This document shows, in pieces, positions 35,483 through 45,157 of a DNA stretch of 64,000 bases (position 1 is its first letter; each line of letters begins with the position of its first letter). Position numbers and translations under genes: made by a program. This DNA comes from an uncultured Clostridia bacterium (GTDB lineage: Bacteria > Bacillota > Clostridia > Oscillospirales > Acutalibacteraceae). The DNA lies in the NCBI GenBank assembly GCA_946407065.1, contig CAMJMQ010000001.1:217428-281427 (forward strand), written 5' to 3'. Below the pieces are notes generated by a model, which saw nothing but the letters and a program-made list of their open reading frames with translations, was not told the DNA's origin and made no database searches.

Positions 35483-38400
35483 ATGAGCTTAGAAGTCGGC
35501 GGACGATCAGATAAATACGGTAATGAATATGAAAAGAAATATCTGTTGAAACTACTGTTTAGGTTGATTTCCGGCAAGTTGACTTCCATCATCGTGGAAC
35601 CCTTAGGAGAACACAAAGACAGTGTGGAATTCATTTCAAAAGACGCGCAAGGATCAACATGGTATCATCAATGCAAGGCCGGCAATAACACCAAAACCGC
35701 ATGGAGCCCGTCCGACCTGAATTCCCACCGTGTTTTTTCACGTTCAAAAGCGATCTTGCTCGAATCACCGAATAACCGCTACGAATTCATCTCACCTCTC
35801 CCCTATGGAGAGTTAGCCGAATTATGCAAACGAGCTCGCACTAACCGCAATCCGGAAGAGCTGATCCATTACCAACTTTCAAATGACAAAATCAGAAAAG
35901 TATTTCTTGACTGCAGCAATTATTATGGATTGGATCCTAATGACCCACAGTCTTTGGTTCAACTCACAGATATTCTGTCGCGCAGTTATTTTGAAACCGT
36001 ACACGATGGAAACGAAAATGCTAATGAATTATCGGATTTAGCCTCGGTCTATTTTTTCGGCGTCCCGTCATCAATATGTACGACGCTGGAAAACTATGCC
36101 GATTCACAAGGTTTATACGGCAGAGAAATCACTTCTTATGATGTCATAGCCTACATGGAACGATCAGGGTTTCGTTTTCGATCTCATTTCTTTGCTGATA
36201 ACATAGTATCGAAAATCAGCGAAATCAACGATTTGTTCTACGACTCATATCTGCCTATCAACGGTAATCTGTTCCATCGTGAAGCAACCGACGATGTGCT
36301 TGAAAGCACAAAGCAAGATCGTTCTGTCGTTTTACACGGAAAAGCAGGCATGGGAAAAAGCGGTTGCGTTCAAGAAATCATTAACAACCTGAAAAGTAAT
36401 CATATCCCTTTTTTGGCGCTCAAACTGGATAAAAACGTTCCCAAAGGAACAACCGACACCTACGGGCAGGCGCTCGGGCTGACTCAGTCGCCTATGTATT
36501 GTCTTTATCATGTGTCACAAAGAAACCCGTGTGTGTTTATTATTGATCAACTTGACTCTCTGCGTTGGACATCCCATCACTCTTCGAATGCGTTGGATGT
36601 TTGCAAACAATTGATACAACAGGCTGATACTCTGAATCAAAACGAAAACGCCCATATATCTCTTATCTTGATCTCCCGCACCTTCGATTTGGAAACCGAC
36701 GCCGGACTTCAATCGCTATTTGAAACCGATAATAACAACTGTTCTATGACATGGTCAAAAGTACAAGTATCTGAATTCACACACGATGAAGTCGAAAAGA
36801 TCATCGGCGCCGCGTACAACACTTACCCATCCAGACTGCAAAAATTGCTCCAAACTCCTTCAACTCTGTATATCTGGACAAGACTTGAGAAACATGAGGA
36901 CGCACGTTTCGTAAGCACTTCTCATGACTTGATGCAAAAATGGTGGGATCAAATACTGTGCAACTGCGCAGAATCAGGTCTGGATAGAAGCGATATTATC
37001 TCTGTCAAAGACAAAATCGTTTCAACAATGAGTCAGTTTTCATCGTTCTCATTACAGAAACGATTATTCTCCGACCGTACGCTTGAGGTAGAAAAGCTTA
37101 TCTCTGAGGGACTGTTGATCCAAACCGATCATAACATTTCGTTTGTACATCAAAGCTTTTTGGATTTCTTTGCCTATTCCGAGATGATAACACAGATATA
37201 CAGCGGAAAAGACGCAGCAGCTGTGATCGGCGATTATGATAGTCAGACACCTGTTCTAAAATACAGGCTGCAAGCAGTATTACAGCAAATCATTGAATCC
37301 GATGAAAGGATCTTTATCGCCACAAGTCGTGACATTCTTCAATCCGACAATATACGCTATTATTTCAAGCTCACGGTATTTGAAGTCGCCGGACAATACA
37401 ATTCTCCGTCTGCGGAACTGATTGATTTTATGTCCAGCCTTTTGCATAACGACGATTGGCATAACGTCGTTTTCAGGACTGTTTTTTACGGACATTTACC
37501 ATATATATCAGGGTTAGACAAAAGCTCCTCATATGATTGGATGAATCATGAGGGGCTGGTATTGCTGAGTTCTGTTTATGAGAAATCACCCGATTATGTC
37601 ATCGGTAAACTTCCTTGTGCTCCTATCCGCGACCGACAGCTTGCCTTTTCCGCTTACGATGTTCTTTCTCCTAATTTATCCTTCGATACCCAAAACGCCT
37701 TAGCATACAGATTGTCGATTCTGGAATCCTATCCTGAGTTATATAACAGATTATGGGCATTAAACAGACTGGTCGAAACCAAATCAGCCAATCTTCTTGT
37801 ACTGTTGAAAAGTTTGGTAAAGCACTCTTCTGAGATTGACAAAGATACTTATATCGGAAAAGGACCATCTCTCATAGCGTATTCAAAAAAATACTACATA
37901 GAAATCATTCAGTCGCTTTTACCCACGGTATGTGAAATCACTGCTCGCTTTGATCCGCGAATTAGCACAGTTTGTTTTAACCATGATTTCCGTATTTGGA
38001 CACCGGACAGATACCATCAGCCTTTTGCTCGTACAATCGTAGCTATGATAAAAATTGCGTTTGATGAGTATTATACGAAAGACGCAGAAGCATGCAAAAC
38101 TTTTATCTCTCATTACAATGGACAAGCATCTGTTGTATATCACGGGATCATATCTGAAACCGTACTCAACATGGATGTTTCTGACAGTGATTTCGCGCTC
38201 CGATGGCTCTGCTCCGATGTGCAGCATCATATGTTCATTTATACAGAGAATCAGGATGACTATCTGGCTCTTACCAAAGAGATCATTAAAAAGTTTTCTC
38301 CGTTTTGCTCAGCAGAGACTTTCTCCGACTTGGAAAACACCATCCTGCAATGGAGCGAATCATCAAGCGATATGATTCGTAGATATAAAACCAGAATAGA

Positions 38401-40012
38401 AGTCAGTCAAAATTACACACCTGTGTATTATGCCTATTGGGGATACCTTCAGAAAGAGCTTTTGCCAATGATAGAACAAGAGAGGCTGTCCAAGCAATCC
38501 AAGGATCTTCTGCAAGTGCTCAACCGCAATTCATGGATTAGTGTTCCCCATTATCATTGCGGTATTTCTGCAAGCAGAGGTGGATCTGTCATATCGCCGG
38601 TCTATCATAGAACCGATAAGCTCAGCGACCGTACCTGGATTAAAATCATCTCGGAACCCAATGATAAAATGAATAGGCATTTTTCCAGACCGAATTCAAC
38701 CGAGTATTTTATCGAATCGACCCACAGTGCCTTTTCATCCTCCCTTTCAGCTCAGGCAAGAAAAGAACCTGCCCGCTTTGCCAAACTGGCTCTTCAGTTC
38801 CCCGATCATTGCTACAGCGGCTATATAACAGGTGTACTGGGAGCGATGTATAACCCTGATAAGAACGCACAACCGGCAGATATGGACTGTATTCTTCCGC
38901 TGATCAATCGCTACATCTGCTCTGATGATCTTCATATCATCCGGGAAATACTAAGTCTTATTGAACACTTGAGTAAGAATGATTGGCCGGATAACATTAT
39001 TGACTATGTGTGCAATACCGCTTTGAACACCGCTACCATAGATTCTGACAAAGAGTATTCCTCTGAATCAGAAAGCGCAGAATCCTTACATATCGCGGCA
39101 ATAAACTGTGTTCCCGGTTGCGCTATAGAAACAATGAGTAAGCTCTTATCTGAACATCCCGAGTTAGTCAAACGATTCATCCCTGTTTTTGAACAGTTAA
39201 GCACCGATCTGCATCCCGCTGTTCGTTTCGCGTTAATGTACGGTGTTTTTTCTTGTTACTCCATTGATCCGGATTTCTCTCTTCGGCTTTTCAGATCATT
39301 ATTGTCTCAGGACATCAGGATTCTCGGTTTCCCCAATGTATGGAATCTGATTCTGGAAGATCGATTCAATCATGAACAGTATTACTCAGAAAAGTTGGTT
39401 TCAGCTGCTTATTCCGGTATCAAAGGTCTTAATGAAGGTGCGGCAGGCTTGCTGTGCGCCTACTCGGTATACTTTGATAACACCTTACTGCCAAAAGTTT
39501 GCTCCGAGAACTTCAACGATCAGCAAATCAACGAGATCTGCAATCAAGCTGTTTTTTCCTTCAGCAATAATGATTATCACGAGGACAGCAAAGCCATCCT
39601 GCTATACTATATCACTCAGCAGAAGAAAGAGATCATTTGTCTTTCCAAACTGTTCCGCGATAATCATATCGATATAGAGCGGGATGAAGATTTCATGATC
39701 CAACTGCTCCGCTCCAAGCAGGAACCATACATAGTGTACGCTTTTCTGAAATATATCAATGAGCAGGATCAAGACATCACCCGATATCTGAATACGCTTT
39801 CGATACTGTCCGAATCCCTCATGAAAAACAAAGATAAAAAAGAACCGGGAAGCGCGATCCACGAGCTGATCGTCAGTGTCATAAAAATATATGACCGAAA
39901 CAAATATCATCCCGATAACAAACGGATTTGTCTGGATATCTGGGATAACATTTATCAAAACTGCTATGAATATATAAAAAGCATATCGGATATCCTGGAT
40001 GAATCGAATTAA
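35483..40012 (+). CDS. STAND/NACHT-type NTPase with N-terminal Cap4/DUF4297-like nuclease domain (Avs-like)
   Basis: This is a 1509-residue cytoplasmic protein. Residues ~1-220 resemble the Cap4/DUF4297 restriction-endonuclease fold: a Glu-rich first helix (E15, E17), D46 in KDSVEF, and QCK at 63-65, fitting a PD-(D/E)xK catalytic set. Residues ~280-560 are the NTPase: Walker A GKAGMGKSG (286-294), Walker B VFIIDQ (350-356) and a QSFLDFFAY winged-helix end. The remaining ~900 residues are helical repeat-like, as expected for a sensor. The layout matches antiviral STAND (Avs) proteins, in which the sensor binds a phage protein and the nuclease then degrades DNA. It stands alone on the plus strand, divergent from the nitrilase operon, with its own terminator. 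Confidence 0.82.
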   Translation: MSLEVGGRSDKYGNEYEKKYLLKLLFRLISGKLTSIIVEPLGEHKDSVEFISKDAQGSTWYHQCKAGNNTKTAWSPSDLNSHRVFSRSKAILLESPNNRYEFISPLPYGELAELCKRARTNRNPEELIHYQLSNDKIRKVFLDCSNYYGLDPNDPQSLVQLTDILSRSYFETVHDGNENANELSDLASVYFFGVPSSICTTLENYADSQGLYGREITSYDVIAYMERSGFRFRSHFFADNIVSKISEINDLFYDSYLPINGNLFHREATDDVLESTKQDRSVVLHGKAGMGKSGCVQEIINNLKSNHIPFLALKLDKNVPKGTTDTYGQALGLTQSPMYCLYHVSQRNPCVFIIDQLDSLRWTSHHSSNALDVCKQLIQQADTLNQNENAHISLILISRTFDLETDAGLQSLFETDNNNCSMTWSKVQVSEFTHDEVEKIIGAAYNTYPSRLQKLLQTPSTLYIWTRLEKHEDARFVSTSHDLMQKWWDQILCNCAESGLDRSDIISVKDKIVSTMSQFSSFSLQKRLFSDRTLEVEKLISEGLLIQTDHNISFVHQSFLDFFAYSEMITQIYSGKDAAAVIGDYDSQTPVLKYRLQAVLQQIIESDERIFIATSRDILQSDNIRYYFKLTVFEVAGQYNSPSAELIDFMSSLLHNDDWHNVVFRTVFYGHLPYISGLDKSSSYDWMNHEGLVLLSSVYEKSPDYVIGKLPCAPIRDRQLAFSAYDVLSPNLSFDTQNALAYRLSILESYPELYNRLWALNRLVETKSANLLVLLKSLVKHSSEIDKDTYIGKGPSLIAYSKKYYIEIIQSLLPTVCEITARFDPRISTVCFNHDFRIWTPDRYHQPFARTIVAMIKIAFDEYYTKDAEACKTFISHYNGQASVVYHGIISETVLNMDVSDSDFALRWLCSDVQHHMFIYTENQDDYLALTKEIIKKFSPFCSAETFSDLENTILQWSESSSDMIRRYKTRIEVSQNYTPVYYAYWGYLQKELLPMIEQERLSKQSKDLLQVLNRNSWISVPHYHCGISASRGGSVISPVYHRTDKLSDRTWIKIISEPNDKMNRHFSRPNSTEYFIESTHSAFSSSLSAQARKEPARFAKLALQFPDHCYSGYITGVLGAMYNPDKNAQPADMDCILPLINRYICSDDLHIIREILSLIEHLSKNDWPDNIIDYVCNTALNTATIDSDKEYSSESESAESLHIAAINCVPGCAIETMSKLLSEHPELVKRFIPVFEQLSTDLHPAVRFALMYGVFSCYSIDPDFSLRLFRSLLSQDIRILGFPNVWNLILEDRFNHEQYYSEKLVSAAYSGIKGLNEGAAGLLCAYSVYFDNTLLPKVCSENFNDQQINEICNQAVFSFSNNDYHEDSKAILLYYITQQKKEIICLSKLFRDNHIDIERDEDFMIQLLRSKQEPYIVYAFLKYINEQDQDITRYLNTLSILSESLMKNKDKKEPGSAIHELIVSVIKIYDRNKYHPDNKRICLDIWDNIYQNCYEYIKSISDILDESN

Positions 40013-40045
40013 GTGTCAGGCAATCATATTACTATTTACAGAGAA

Positions 40046-40078
40046 GTCTCCCGCGGAAAAGCTCTGCGAGAGACTTTT
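40046..40078 (+). terminator. Terminator of the STAND gene
   Basis: The stem GTCTC-C-CGCGG pairs with CTGCG-A-GAGAC around a short loop, followed by TTTT. It lies 34 bases after the stop codon. Confidence 0.7.
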
Positions 40079-40236
40079 ACTATGATTGGTTATATCAAAC
40101 ATCTCTTATGATAATCATGCATAATATACTTTTCATGTATACGAGGTTAATTACGAACTGAGCGTAAGCATTATGAAAGTGCTCGTCTAAACACAAACAG
40201 ATTTCATAATGCTCGGCTTTGTACTGAATTTAGCAG

Positions 40237-40266
40237 AAAAGTCGACGGGATGTCCCATCGGCTTTT
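40237..40266. terminator. Bidirectional terminator hairpin
   Basis: AAAAG-TCGACGGGA is paired with TCCCATCGGCTTTT, with T-runs on both strands. It probably ends minus-strand transcription from the HTH gene. The rest of 40080-40340 shows no gene. Confidence 0.65.
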
Positions 40267-40340
40267 TAGTATAATCGTTGTTATTCTACGTTCGGGATCG
40301 CTAACAGCTCCTGATCTCTTTTTTTGAATTTGGTATTCAA

Positions 40341-40493
40341 TCACCTGCAAGCGTTCCTCGGATAGATATTGGAGCGCTGGGTACCCACCAGCTCTGCGAA
40401 CTGTGCTTGCGACAGTCCCTTTTCGATCCGCGCCTGCGTCAGCTTGGAGACAATCTCATGCCGCTTGCGAAGTGCTTTGTTGTCGCTCATCAT
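40341..40493 (-). CDS. Short HTH (XRE-type) protein, probably truncated
   Basis: This is a 50-residue reading frame. RIEKGLSQAQFAELVGTQRSNI is the start of an XRE helix-turn-helix (helices 2 and 3). It then stops, while a shifted frame stays open past this point, suggesting a frameshift that removed the last helix. A strong ribosome site (AGAGGTG) and a perfect operator palindrome lie just upstream, so it looks like an autoregulated antitoxin or repressor. The partner could be the membrane protein encoded just upstream. Confidence 0.6.
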   Translation of the reverse strand: MMSDNKALRKRHEIVSKLTQARIEKGLSQAQFAELVGTQRSNIYPRNACR

Positions 40494-40514
40494 AGCAATC
40501 ACCTCTTTTTATGG

Positions 40515-40534
40515 TGTTATCATATTTGATAACA
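40515..40534. promoter_or_regulatory. Operator palindrome upstream of the HTH gene
   Basis: TGTTATCA-AATA-TGATAACA (read on the minus strand) is a perfect 8-bp inverted repeat with a 4-base centre, 21 bases before the HTH start codon. It has the size and place of an XRE repressor site. Confidence 0.7.
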
Positions 40535-40550
40535 TTTGCAATTGCTTTGG

Positions 40551-41396
40551 TCATTCCTTTATCTTTTGAATCGCAATCATAAAGCTGTGTTCACTCATAT
40601 TCTGATACATCTCTTTTGGCAAAACTTCACTTGCTTTTTGGATCCTTTTATAGGATAATTTGCATGCTTTGAGAATACGCCATCTATGTTTCTTTCTGAC
40701 TTTATCTGTATCCATAAAGTGTATTCTGGAAAACAACGTGTCATATTTTGCATAAACAATGCAGAGATACATCATTGGTATCAATAGTACACTATATACT
40801 AATGGTGTTGCAAATGATACAACAAAATCTGTCAAATCTACTGTGAGAAAAGTGTCAACTGCTACTAAAACTGTTCCTGATAGTATTCCTATTCCTATCA
40901 GGATTTCGACTCTGCTCAAAAGTGTGCTAACCTTTTGATTCTCTGCTTTTTTATCTGCAACTACTTTTAGCAACACAACAAACAGGATAACCGGAATCAT
41001 AATAATCTCAATCCATAAGGGGAATGTAAAATATGCAACCACAAATTCCACAATTGCTGTTAGTGTAATATTCTCAATTATGATCTTTTTTATATCGTTG
41101 GAATGAAACTCCTTAGTAATTCTTGAAAAACAAATTGGAACTGCTGTAAGTAAAAACCAAATTATAATATCCTTCAAATAAATCCATTTCCAAATTCTTT
41201 GATAAGCAAACATCATTGTAAATGTACCAAAGTATAATCCAATCAACAAAAACATGATTATGATTTTCTTTGCGAAAACTGCTTTTATCAAACTAAAAAA
41301 TGATATCCTTGTTTTCTTCCCTATCAAAACAAACATAAGAAAAACAATGAGCCAAATCATATCAGCGATTTCGCGAGTAGAAAAAATCTCATACAT
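40551..41396 (-). CDS. Hypothetical multi-pass membrane protein
   Basis: This 281-residue protein has about six hydrophobic segments (near residues 12-28, 45-65, 78-92, 112-145, 165-185 and 192-215), then a basic cytoplasmic tail of ~65 residues. I do not recognise the family. It lies directly upstream of the HTH gene and its operator, among likely defence and toxin genes, so a membrane-acting effector is one idea. The ribosome site is weak (GGAGAT). Composition is AT-rich, like mobile DNA. Confidence 0.6.
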   Translation of the reverse strand: MYEIFSTREIADMIWLIVFLMFVLIGKKTRISFFSLIKAVFAKKIIIMFLLIGLYFGTFTMMFAYQRIWKWIYLKDIIIWFLLTAVPICFSRITKEFHSNDIKKIIIENITLTAIVEFVVAYFTFPLWIEIIMIPVILFVVLLKVVADKKAENQKVSTLLSRVEILIGIGILSGTVLVAVDTFLTVDLTDFVVSFATPLVYSVLLIPMMYLCIVYAKYDTLFSRIHFMDTDKVRKKHRWRILKACKLSYKRIQKASEVLPKEMYQNMSEHSFMIAIQKIKE

Positions 41397-41534
41397 TAAT
41401 CACCATCTCCATTTTTCATGATTAACCCTCATTATGATGTAGCTTATCTTATCCTTACTAATTACATATTAAAGTCATTTTTATCCATAACAACTCTTAA
41501 TAAAAATGCGCGTTCCAAACAATCATAAACAAAA

Positions 41535-41570
41535 CCGGCGCTGCGATCAAAACGCTATTTGCAACGCCGG
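41535..41570 (-). terminator. Terminator of the DUF4143 ATPase gene
   Basis: CCGGCGTTGC is paired with GCAGCGCCGG around a 16-base loop, followed on the minus strand by TTTTGTTT. It lies 11 bases past the stop. Confidence 0.8.
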
Positions 41571-41580
41571 AATCATTTTT

Positions 41581-42894
41581 CTATTGATCTGATTGGATGC
41601 AAAAAACAGCATACAGCGGAACAGCTTTTATGTCGTTTTCAAAGCCGAAGTTCTTTGCGGAAATCCTGATCGAGTATACAGGAGAAAAAAGCCGGACGTA
41701 TTCAACAAGACTCTTTGAGTCAACATGCTCTCCGCTCTTGACTTCGACAGGAATCGGATTTCCGTTTATCGATATGATAAAATCGATTTCTTTTGTGCCC
41801 TTCTCATTTCGCCAATAATATGGTTTAAATCCCGAATTAACCAGTTGGGTATTCACATAGTTTTCGACCATTCCTCCTTTAAAATCGGCAAGCTCCTCAT
41901 CCATATAGAAGATATCCTCCGCGCGAATATCCTTTTGTGCCACCAGTAATCCCATATCAAAAAGAAAGATTTTGAAATCGTCAATGTCTTTGTAGTTCTC
42001 CAACGGCTTCATGATCTGTTCGGCGCGGTATATCCGACTGATCAAGCTGGAAAAAACAAGCCATTCGATTGCATTCTCATATTCAGCGGCTCGGGCGCCT
42101 TTTTTGATGATCTTATACTGAAATCGGGTGTTTTTCTTTGATAGCTGTACAGCCACCGTTTCGTATGTCAAGCGGGTTTTCTTGATCTCGTTTGCGTTGC
42201 CCTGATACTTGCTCATATCATCCAGATAGTCCATCTGAATCGTTTCGAGAACGTGACGGACCTGAAGATGATCGTGTGTATCAACAAATCGCGCTACAGC
42301 CTCCGGCATGCCACCGACGGCAAGGTACTGTCGCCATAATTTCATAGCCGATTCATGAAGCGCGGCAGGCATCGGTGTATCATAGGCATAACATTTGCGG
42401 ATACGTTCAACAAGCTCGCCTTCGTTCATCGCAAGAAGGAACTCCTCCATATCCATCGGATACATTGTATATCGATCCACTTTACCAACAGGAAACGCGT
42501 ATTTTTCACGGTTTACGGCAACGCCCAAAAGACTTCCCGCAGCGATCACATGATACTCGGGCGCTTCTTCGCAAAAGTATTTGAGCGATGTAACCGCTCT
42601 CTCACAAAGCTGTACCTCATCAAAAACGATAAGAGTATGTCCTTTTGTGATTGTCTGTCCGCTGATATGAGAAAGGATCGGGATCAGATATGCCGGGGTG
42701 ATATCCTCGTCAAAGGTTTTCTCAAGTGCTCTGGAAGTCTGGAAATTAAAGTAGGCAACATTATCATATTCTTTCTGTCCGAATTCCAGAACAGCATAGG
42801 TTTTACCGACCTGACGCGCGCCCTGCAGCACCAAAGGCTTACGATAATTACTTTCTTTCCACTCTTTCAGATATTCAAAGACCTTTCGATACAC
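41581..42894 (-). CDS. AAA ATPase with DUF4143 C-terminal domain
   Basis: This 437-residue protein of a very widespread family has Walker A GARQVGKT at residues 24-31, Walker B LIVFDEVQLCERA near residue 88 and AAGSLLGV near residue 117. The C-terminal DUF4143 domain contains the nuclease-like block EIDFIISINGNPIPVEVKSGE near residue 372 (D, E and K of a PD-(D/E)xK-like core). These proteins are common in gut bacteria, and their role is unsettled. It starts at GTG with the strong ribosome site AAGGAGG and has its own promoter and terminator, so it is a single-gene unit. Confidence 0.9.
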   Translation of the reverse strand: MYRKVFEYLKEWKESNYRKPLVLQGARQVGKTYAVLEFGQKEYDNVAYFNFQTSRALEKTFDEDITPAYLIPILSHISGQTITKGHTLIVFDEVQLCERAVTSLKYFCEEAPEYHVIAAGSLLGVAVNREKYAFPVGKVDRYTMYPMDMEEFLLAMNEGELVERIRKCYAYDTPMPAALHESAMKLWRQYLAVGGMPEAVARFVDTHDHLQVRHVLETIQMDYLDDMSKYQGNANEIKKTRLTYETVAVQLSKKNTRFQYKIIKKGARAAEYENAIEWLVFSSLISRIYRAEQIMKPLENYKDIDDFKIFLFDMGLLVAQKDIRAEDIFYMDEELADFKGGMVENYVNTQLVNSGFKPYYWRNEKGTKEIDFIISINGNPIPVEVKSGEHVDSKSLVEYVRLFSPVYSIRISAKNFGFENDIKAVPLYAVFCIQSDQ

Positions 42895-42929
42895 TGTATC
42901 AGCCTCCTTATTAACTGTTTACAGGGATT

Positions 42930-42958
42930 ATTATAGCACAACCAAAAATTTAATGCAA
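42930..42958 (-). promoter_or_regulatory. Promoter of the DUF4143 gene
   Basis: TTGCAT (42953-42958), a 17-base spacer and TATAAT (42930-42935) on the minus strand, about 36 bases before the GTG start. Confidence 0.85.
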
Positions 42959-43281
42959 TATACAATATATAATCAACATTAAATTCTTGAATATTTCTAT
43001 AAAAATTCACATCTAATTCAAAATCTCTCGTTCTACTCTAAGAGATAATACTCCGGATAGAGCATTTTTTTCTTAAAATACAGTCGATTTTGATTAATTC
43101 TCTTTATTATGAATCAATATTTGAATCTATATTCTTACGAAAGGATCCTAAACGAAGACATTAAGGAGAGAAAACACTACATAAAACATCATTAACAGTT
43201 GAACATCCCGAAAATAACGGTACATAATATAAGCTAAATAAGAGAGATTATCGAATAAGTTTCATAATATTATCTCGTTTC
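42959..43281. other. AT-rich intergenic stretch without a recognised feature
   Basis: About 320 bases rich in A and T. No reading frame with a ribosome site, RNA-like hairpin series or repeat was recognised. Confidence 0.6.
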
Positions 43282-43773
43282 TTAAATCAGATATCCTTTT
43301 CTGAAATCCTCCTGCAGCTCTAACTTGATTTCATTCAGTTTTTCTTTTGTGATGTTCAGTAAAACGACTATCTCATCGTCCTCGTAACAAAAGATGTACG
43401 CTTTGCAGATTAAAAACTTGATCCTGCTGAGTTGCAACAAAAAATCGAACAGTTCCACGGAACAAAACGGTTCATCGCTTTCAAGAAAATCTACCATTTC
43501 CTCCTCAGTGTCATCTCCGACTTTCTGATTCAAAGACAGATTGCCAAAGAGATAGCGTCCGTTTTGCTTGATCCAAAGATCAACATTGTTCATAATCACC
43601 TTTTTCGCGTATTCTTCAAAATCATAAATGCCCGCATATCTTCGATGCCGTCTCCGCGCCTCATACAGCGCTTCCCACATGATCTGGATGATCTCAGCTT
43701 TCCAGTTTTCATAACGCAAATAATACCTGACATACAGCTGTTCAAAGAAAGCTTCAATATACTCATTTACCAT
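43282..43773 (-). CDS. Sigma-70-like protein
   Basis: This is a 163-residue protein. Residues ~30-95 look like sigma region 2 and the start of the linker (FEEYAKKVIMNNVDLWIK, then SLNQKVGDDTEEEMVDFLES, the acidic signature after region 2). The C-terminus (EIVVLLNITKEKLNEIKLELQ) resembles region 4. It is shorter and more diverged than working ECF sigma factors. The start at 43773 is chosen for its GAAGGA site and its overlap with the previous gene; the frame runs 31 codons further. It could control a mobile element or neighbouring genes. Confidence 0.6.
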   Translation of the reverse strand: MVNEYIEAFFEQLYVRYYLRYENWKAEIIQIMWEALYEARRRHRRYAGIYDFEEYAKKVIMNNVDLWIKQNGRYLFGNLSLNQKVGDDTEEEMVDFLESDEPFCSVELFDFLLQLSRIKFLICKAYIFCYEDDEIVVLLNITKEKLNEIKLELQEDFRKGYLI

Positions 43774-44218
43774 TTTTCGTCCTTCTACTTGTCTTCTTGG
43801 GATTGATCCGATCCATCTCACGCTCCAACACATGTTTTCCGGCAGGAGTCGTGTCGTTATATTCACCTACCCACATTTCCATTTCTTCACAGTATTTCAT
43901 AATATAGCGGCAGGGGACATATAACCCTGCAGTTGAAAGACTTCGTACAAAGTCTTCGTCTTTGATCCTTCCACTCTTTGGGAAAGTATAATTCCCGCTG
44001 GCGTCCTCCTTCAGCAGAATCATCTTCTTATCCTTTGATATCCGAAAGTCAAAAACCTTATTCTTCAGTTCGGCACAAAACCTTTCGTTCATCGAAAGGT
44101 GACCCGATGTACTGATATTGATCGCCATCACTCTTCGCTTGTCAACCGGTGATAACACCGGTTCAAAATCCTCCAAATTGATCTTTCCTCGGTAATAATT
44201 GATATTATGATTCGTCAT
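43763..44218 (-). CDS. Hypothetical protein paired with the sigma-like gene
   Basis: This 151-residue protein is not recognised. The middle (MAINISTSGHLSMNERFCAEL, then FDFRISKDKKMILLKED) looks like a small beta-barrel transcription-factor fold. The C-terminus is basic. The ribosome site GGAGGTGG precedes the ATG, and its stop overlaps the next start, so the two proteins are made together. It may be a regulator of the sigma-like partner. Confidence 0.6.
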   Translation of the reverse strand: MTNHNINYYRGKINLEDFEPVLSPVDKRRVMAINISTSGHLSMNERFCAELKNKVFDFRISKDKKMILLKEDASGNYTFPKSGRIKDEDFVRSLSTAGLYVPCRYIMKYCEEMEMWVGEYNDTTPAGKHVLEREMDRINPKKTSRRTKNGK

Positions 44219-44242
44219 AATACCACCTCCAAATATAAAAAT

Positions 44243-44268
44243 TCGACGGCTTCGAGGAAAGCCGCCGA
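44243..44268 (-). terminator. Terminator hairpin downstream of 44335-45006
   Basis: TCGGCGGCTT is paired with AAGCCGTCGA around a 6-base loop, with ATTTTTAT following on the minus strand. Confidence 0.7.
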
Positions 44269-44334
44269 GGAGTATTATATCAGATTCATTCTATTTTACT
44301 ACACGTTTTGACAAATCCTACCAAGGTCAAAGCG

Positions 44335-45006
44335 CTATTTCCTGATATCCAGACTTTTGACGTCACTTAGTTTGCTTTTGATTTCATCAATATCCTCTCG
44401 CTGTGTATAGATCTTTTTGCTATTATCATACCGATAACCAAAAACTTTCAGCATATCCTTAGCACGATCCGGCCCAATATCCAACAAAGACGCCAGATCA
44501 TGATGAGTCCACATTGGCCTGCTGTAAATGATATGAAAAACGGTATGAGGCTTTTTCTTCCTCTTTTGAAACAGCTTACAGAACCAATGAATAAAATCTT
44601 TCAATGAGTAACCGGAAACAGAGCAGAATACGGCTATCGTTCCCAATACTTGTAATGCGCTTTCCCACATCTGCTCTAAATCGTATAGTCCGGGGCCTCC
44701 TGCCCACGGGATACCGACCGTGATCTCTATCGCTTGATTCGATAAATCCATTGTTGAGATAAAATCACAAACCTTTGCCTTCTCAAACGGAACTTCATAG
44801 AGAATACGCCCTTCGGAAACCGCAAAAGGCAAACGAGGTTCTCCAAACATCAGTTTTCCACTGAAAGGGTAATACTTCGGGAACTCAGCGGTTCCTGCTC
44901 CAATCGCTGAAAGCAACTCACTGATAGTTGCTTCTTTATTCAGTCTTACTGCTGTTTTTGTTGTTTCGCCGGTCATTACATCTGTTACAATCAAATTCAA
45001 ATCCAT
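44335..45006 (-). CDS. Hypothetical membrane-anchored protein with C-terminal HTH-like region
   Basis: The frame is open from 45225, but the first ~20 codons cover a repeat element shared with 47783-47838. The ATG at 45006 (MDLNLIVTDV) is therefore taken as the more likely start, though its ribosome site is weak. The resulting 223 residues hold a beta-rich N-terminal part, one hydrophobic segment (ALQVLGTIAVFCSVSGY), a basic KKRKKKP stretch and a C-terminal WTHHDLASLLDIGPDRAKDML, which looks like a helix-turn-helix. Function unknown; a membrane-tethered regulator is one option. The start is uncertain. Confidence 0.5.
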   Translation of the reverse strand: MDLNLIVTDVMTGETTKTAVRLNKEATISELLSAIGAGTAEFPKYYPFSGKLMFGEPRLPFAVSEGRILYEVPFEKAKVCDFISTMDLSNQAIEITVGIPWAGGPGLYDLEQMWESALQVLGTIAVFCSVSGYSLKDFIHWFCKLFQKRKKKPHTVFHIIYSRPMWTHHDLASLLDIGPDRAKDMLKVFGYRYDNSKKIYTQREDIDEIKSKLSDVKSLDIRK

Positions 45007-45157
45007 TTGGTATCCGTCCCTGTTTTCTACTTTCTCATAGCACTGTTCTAATTCTTCAGGGCTACATTCGGCACAGCATAAACACTGTCCGGATACTGAT
45101 ATATCGCGGTAGCGATTCCGCAAGATTACATTATTTCGTTCCACGAAATATCGAAGA

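Noticed and set aside
41581..42894. DUF4143 ATPase as part of a defence system
   Set aside because: The family is spread singly through gut genomes, and this copy has its own promoter and terminator, so there is no support for a link to its neighbours.
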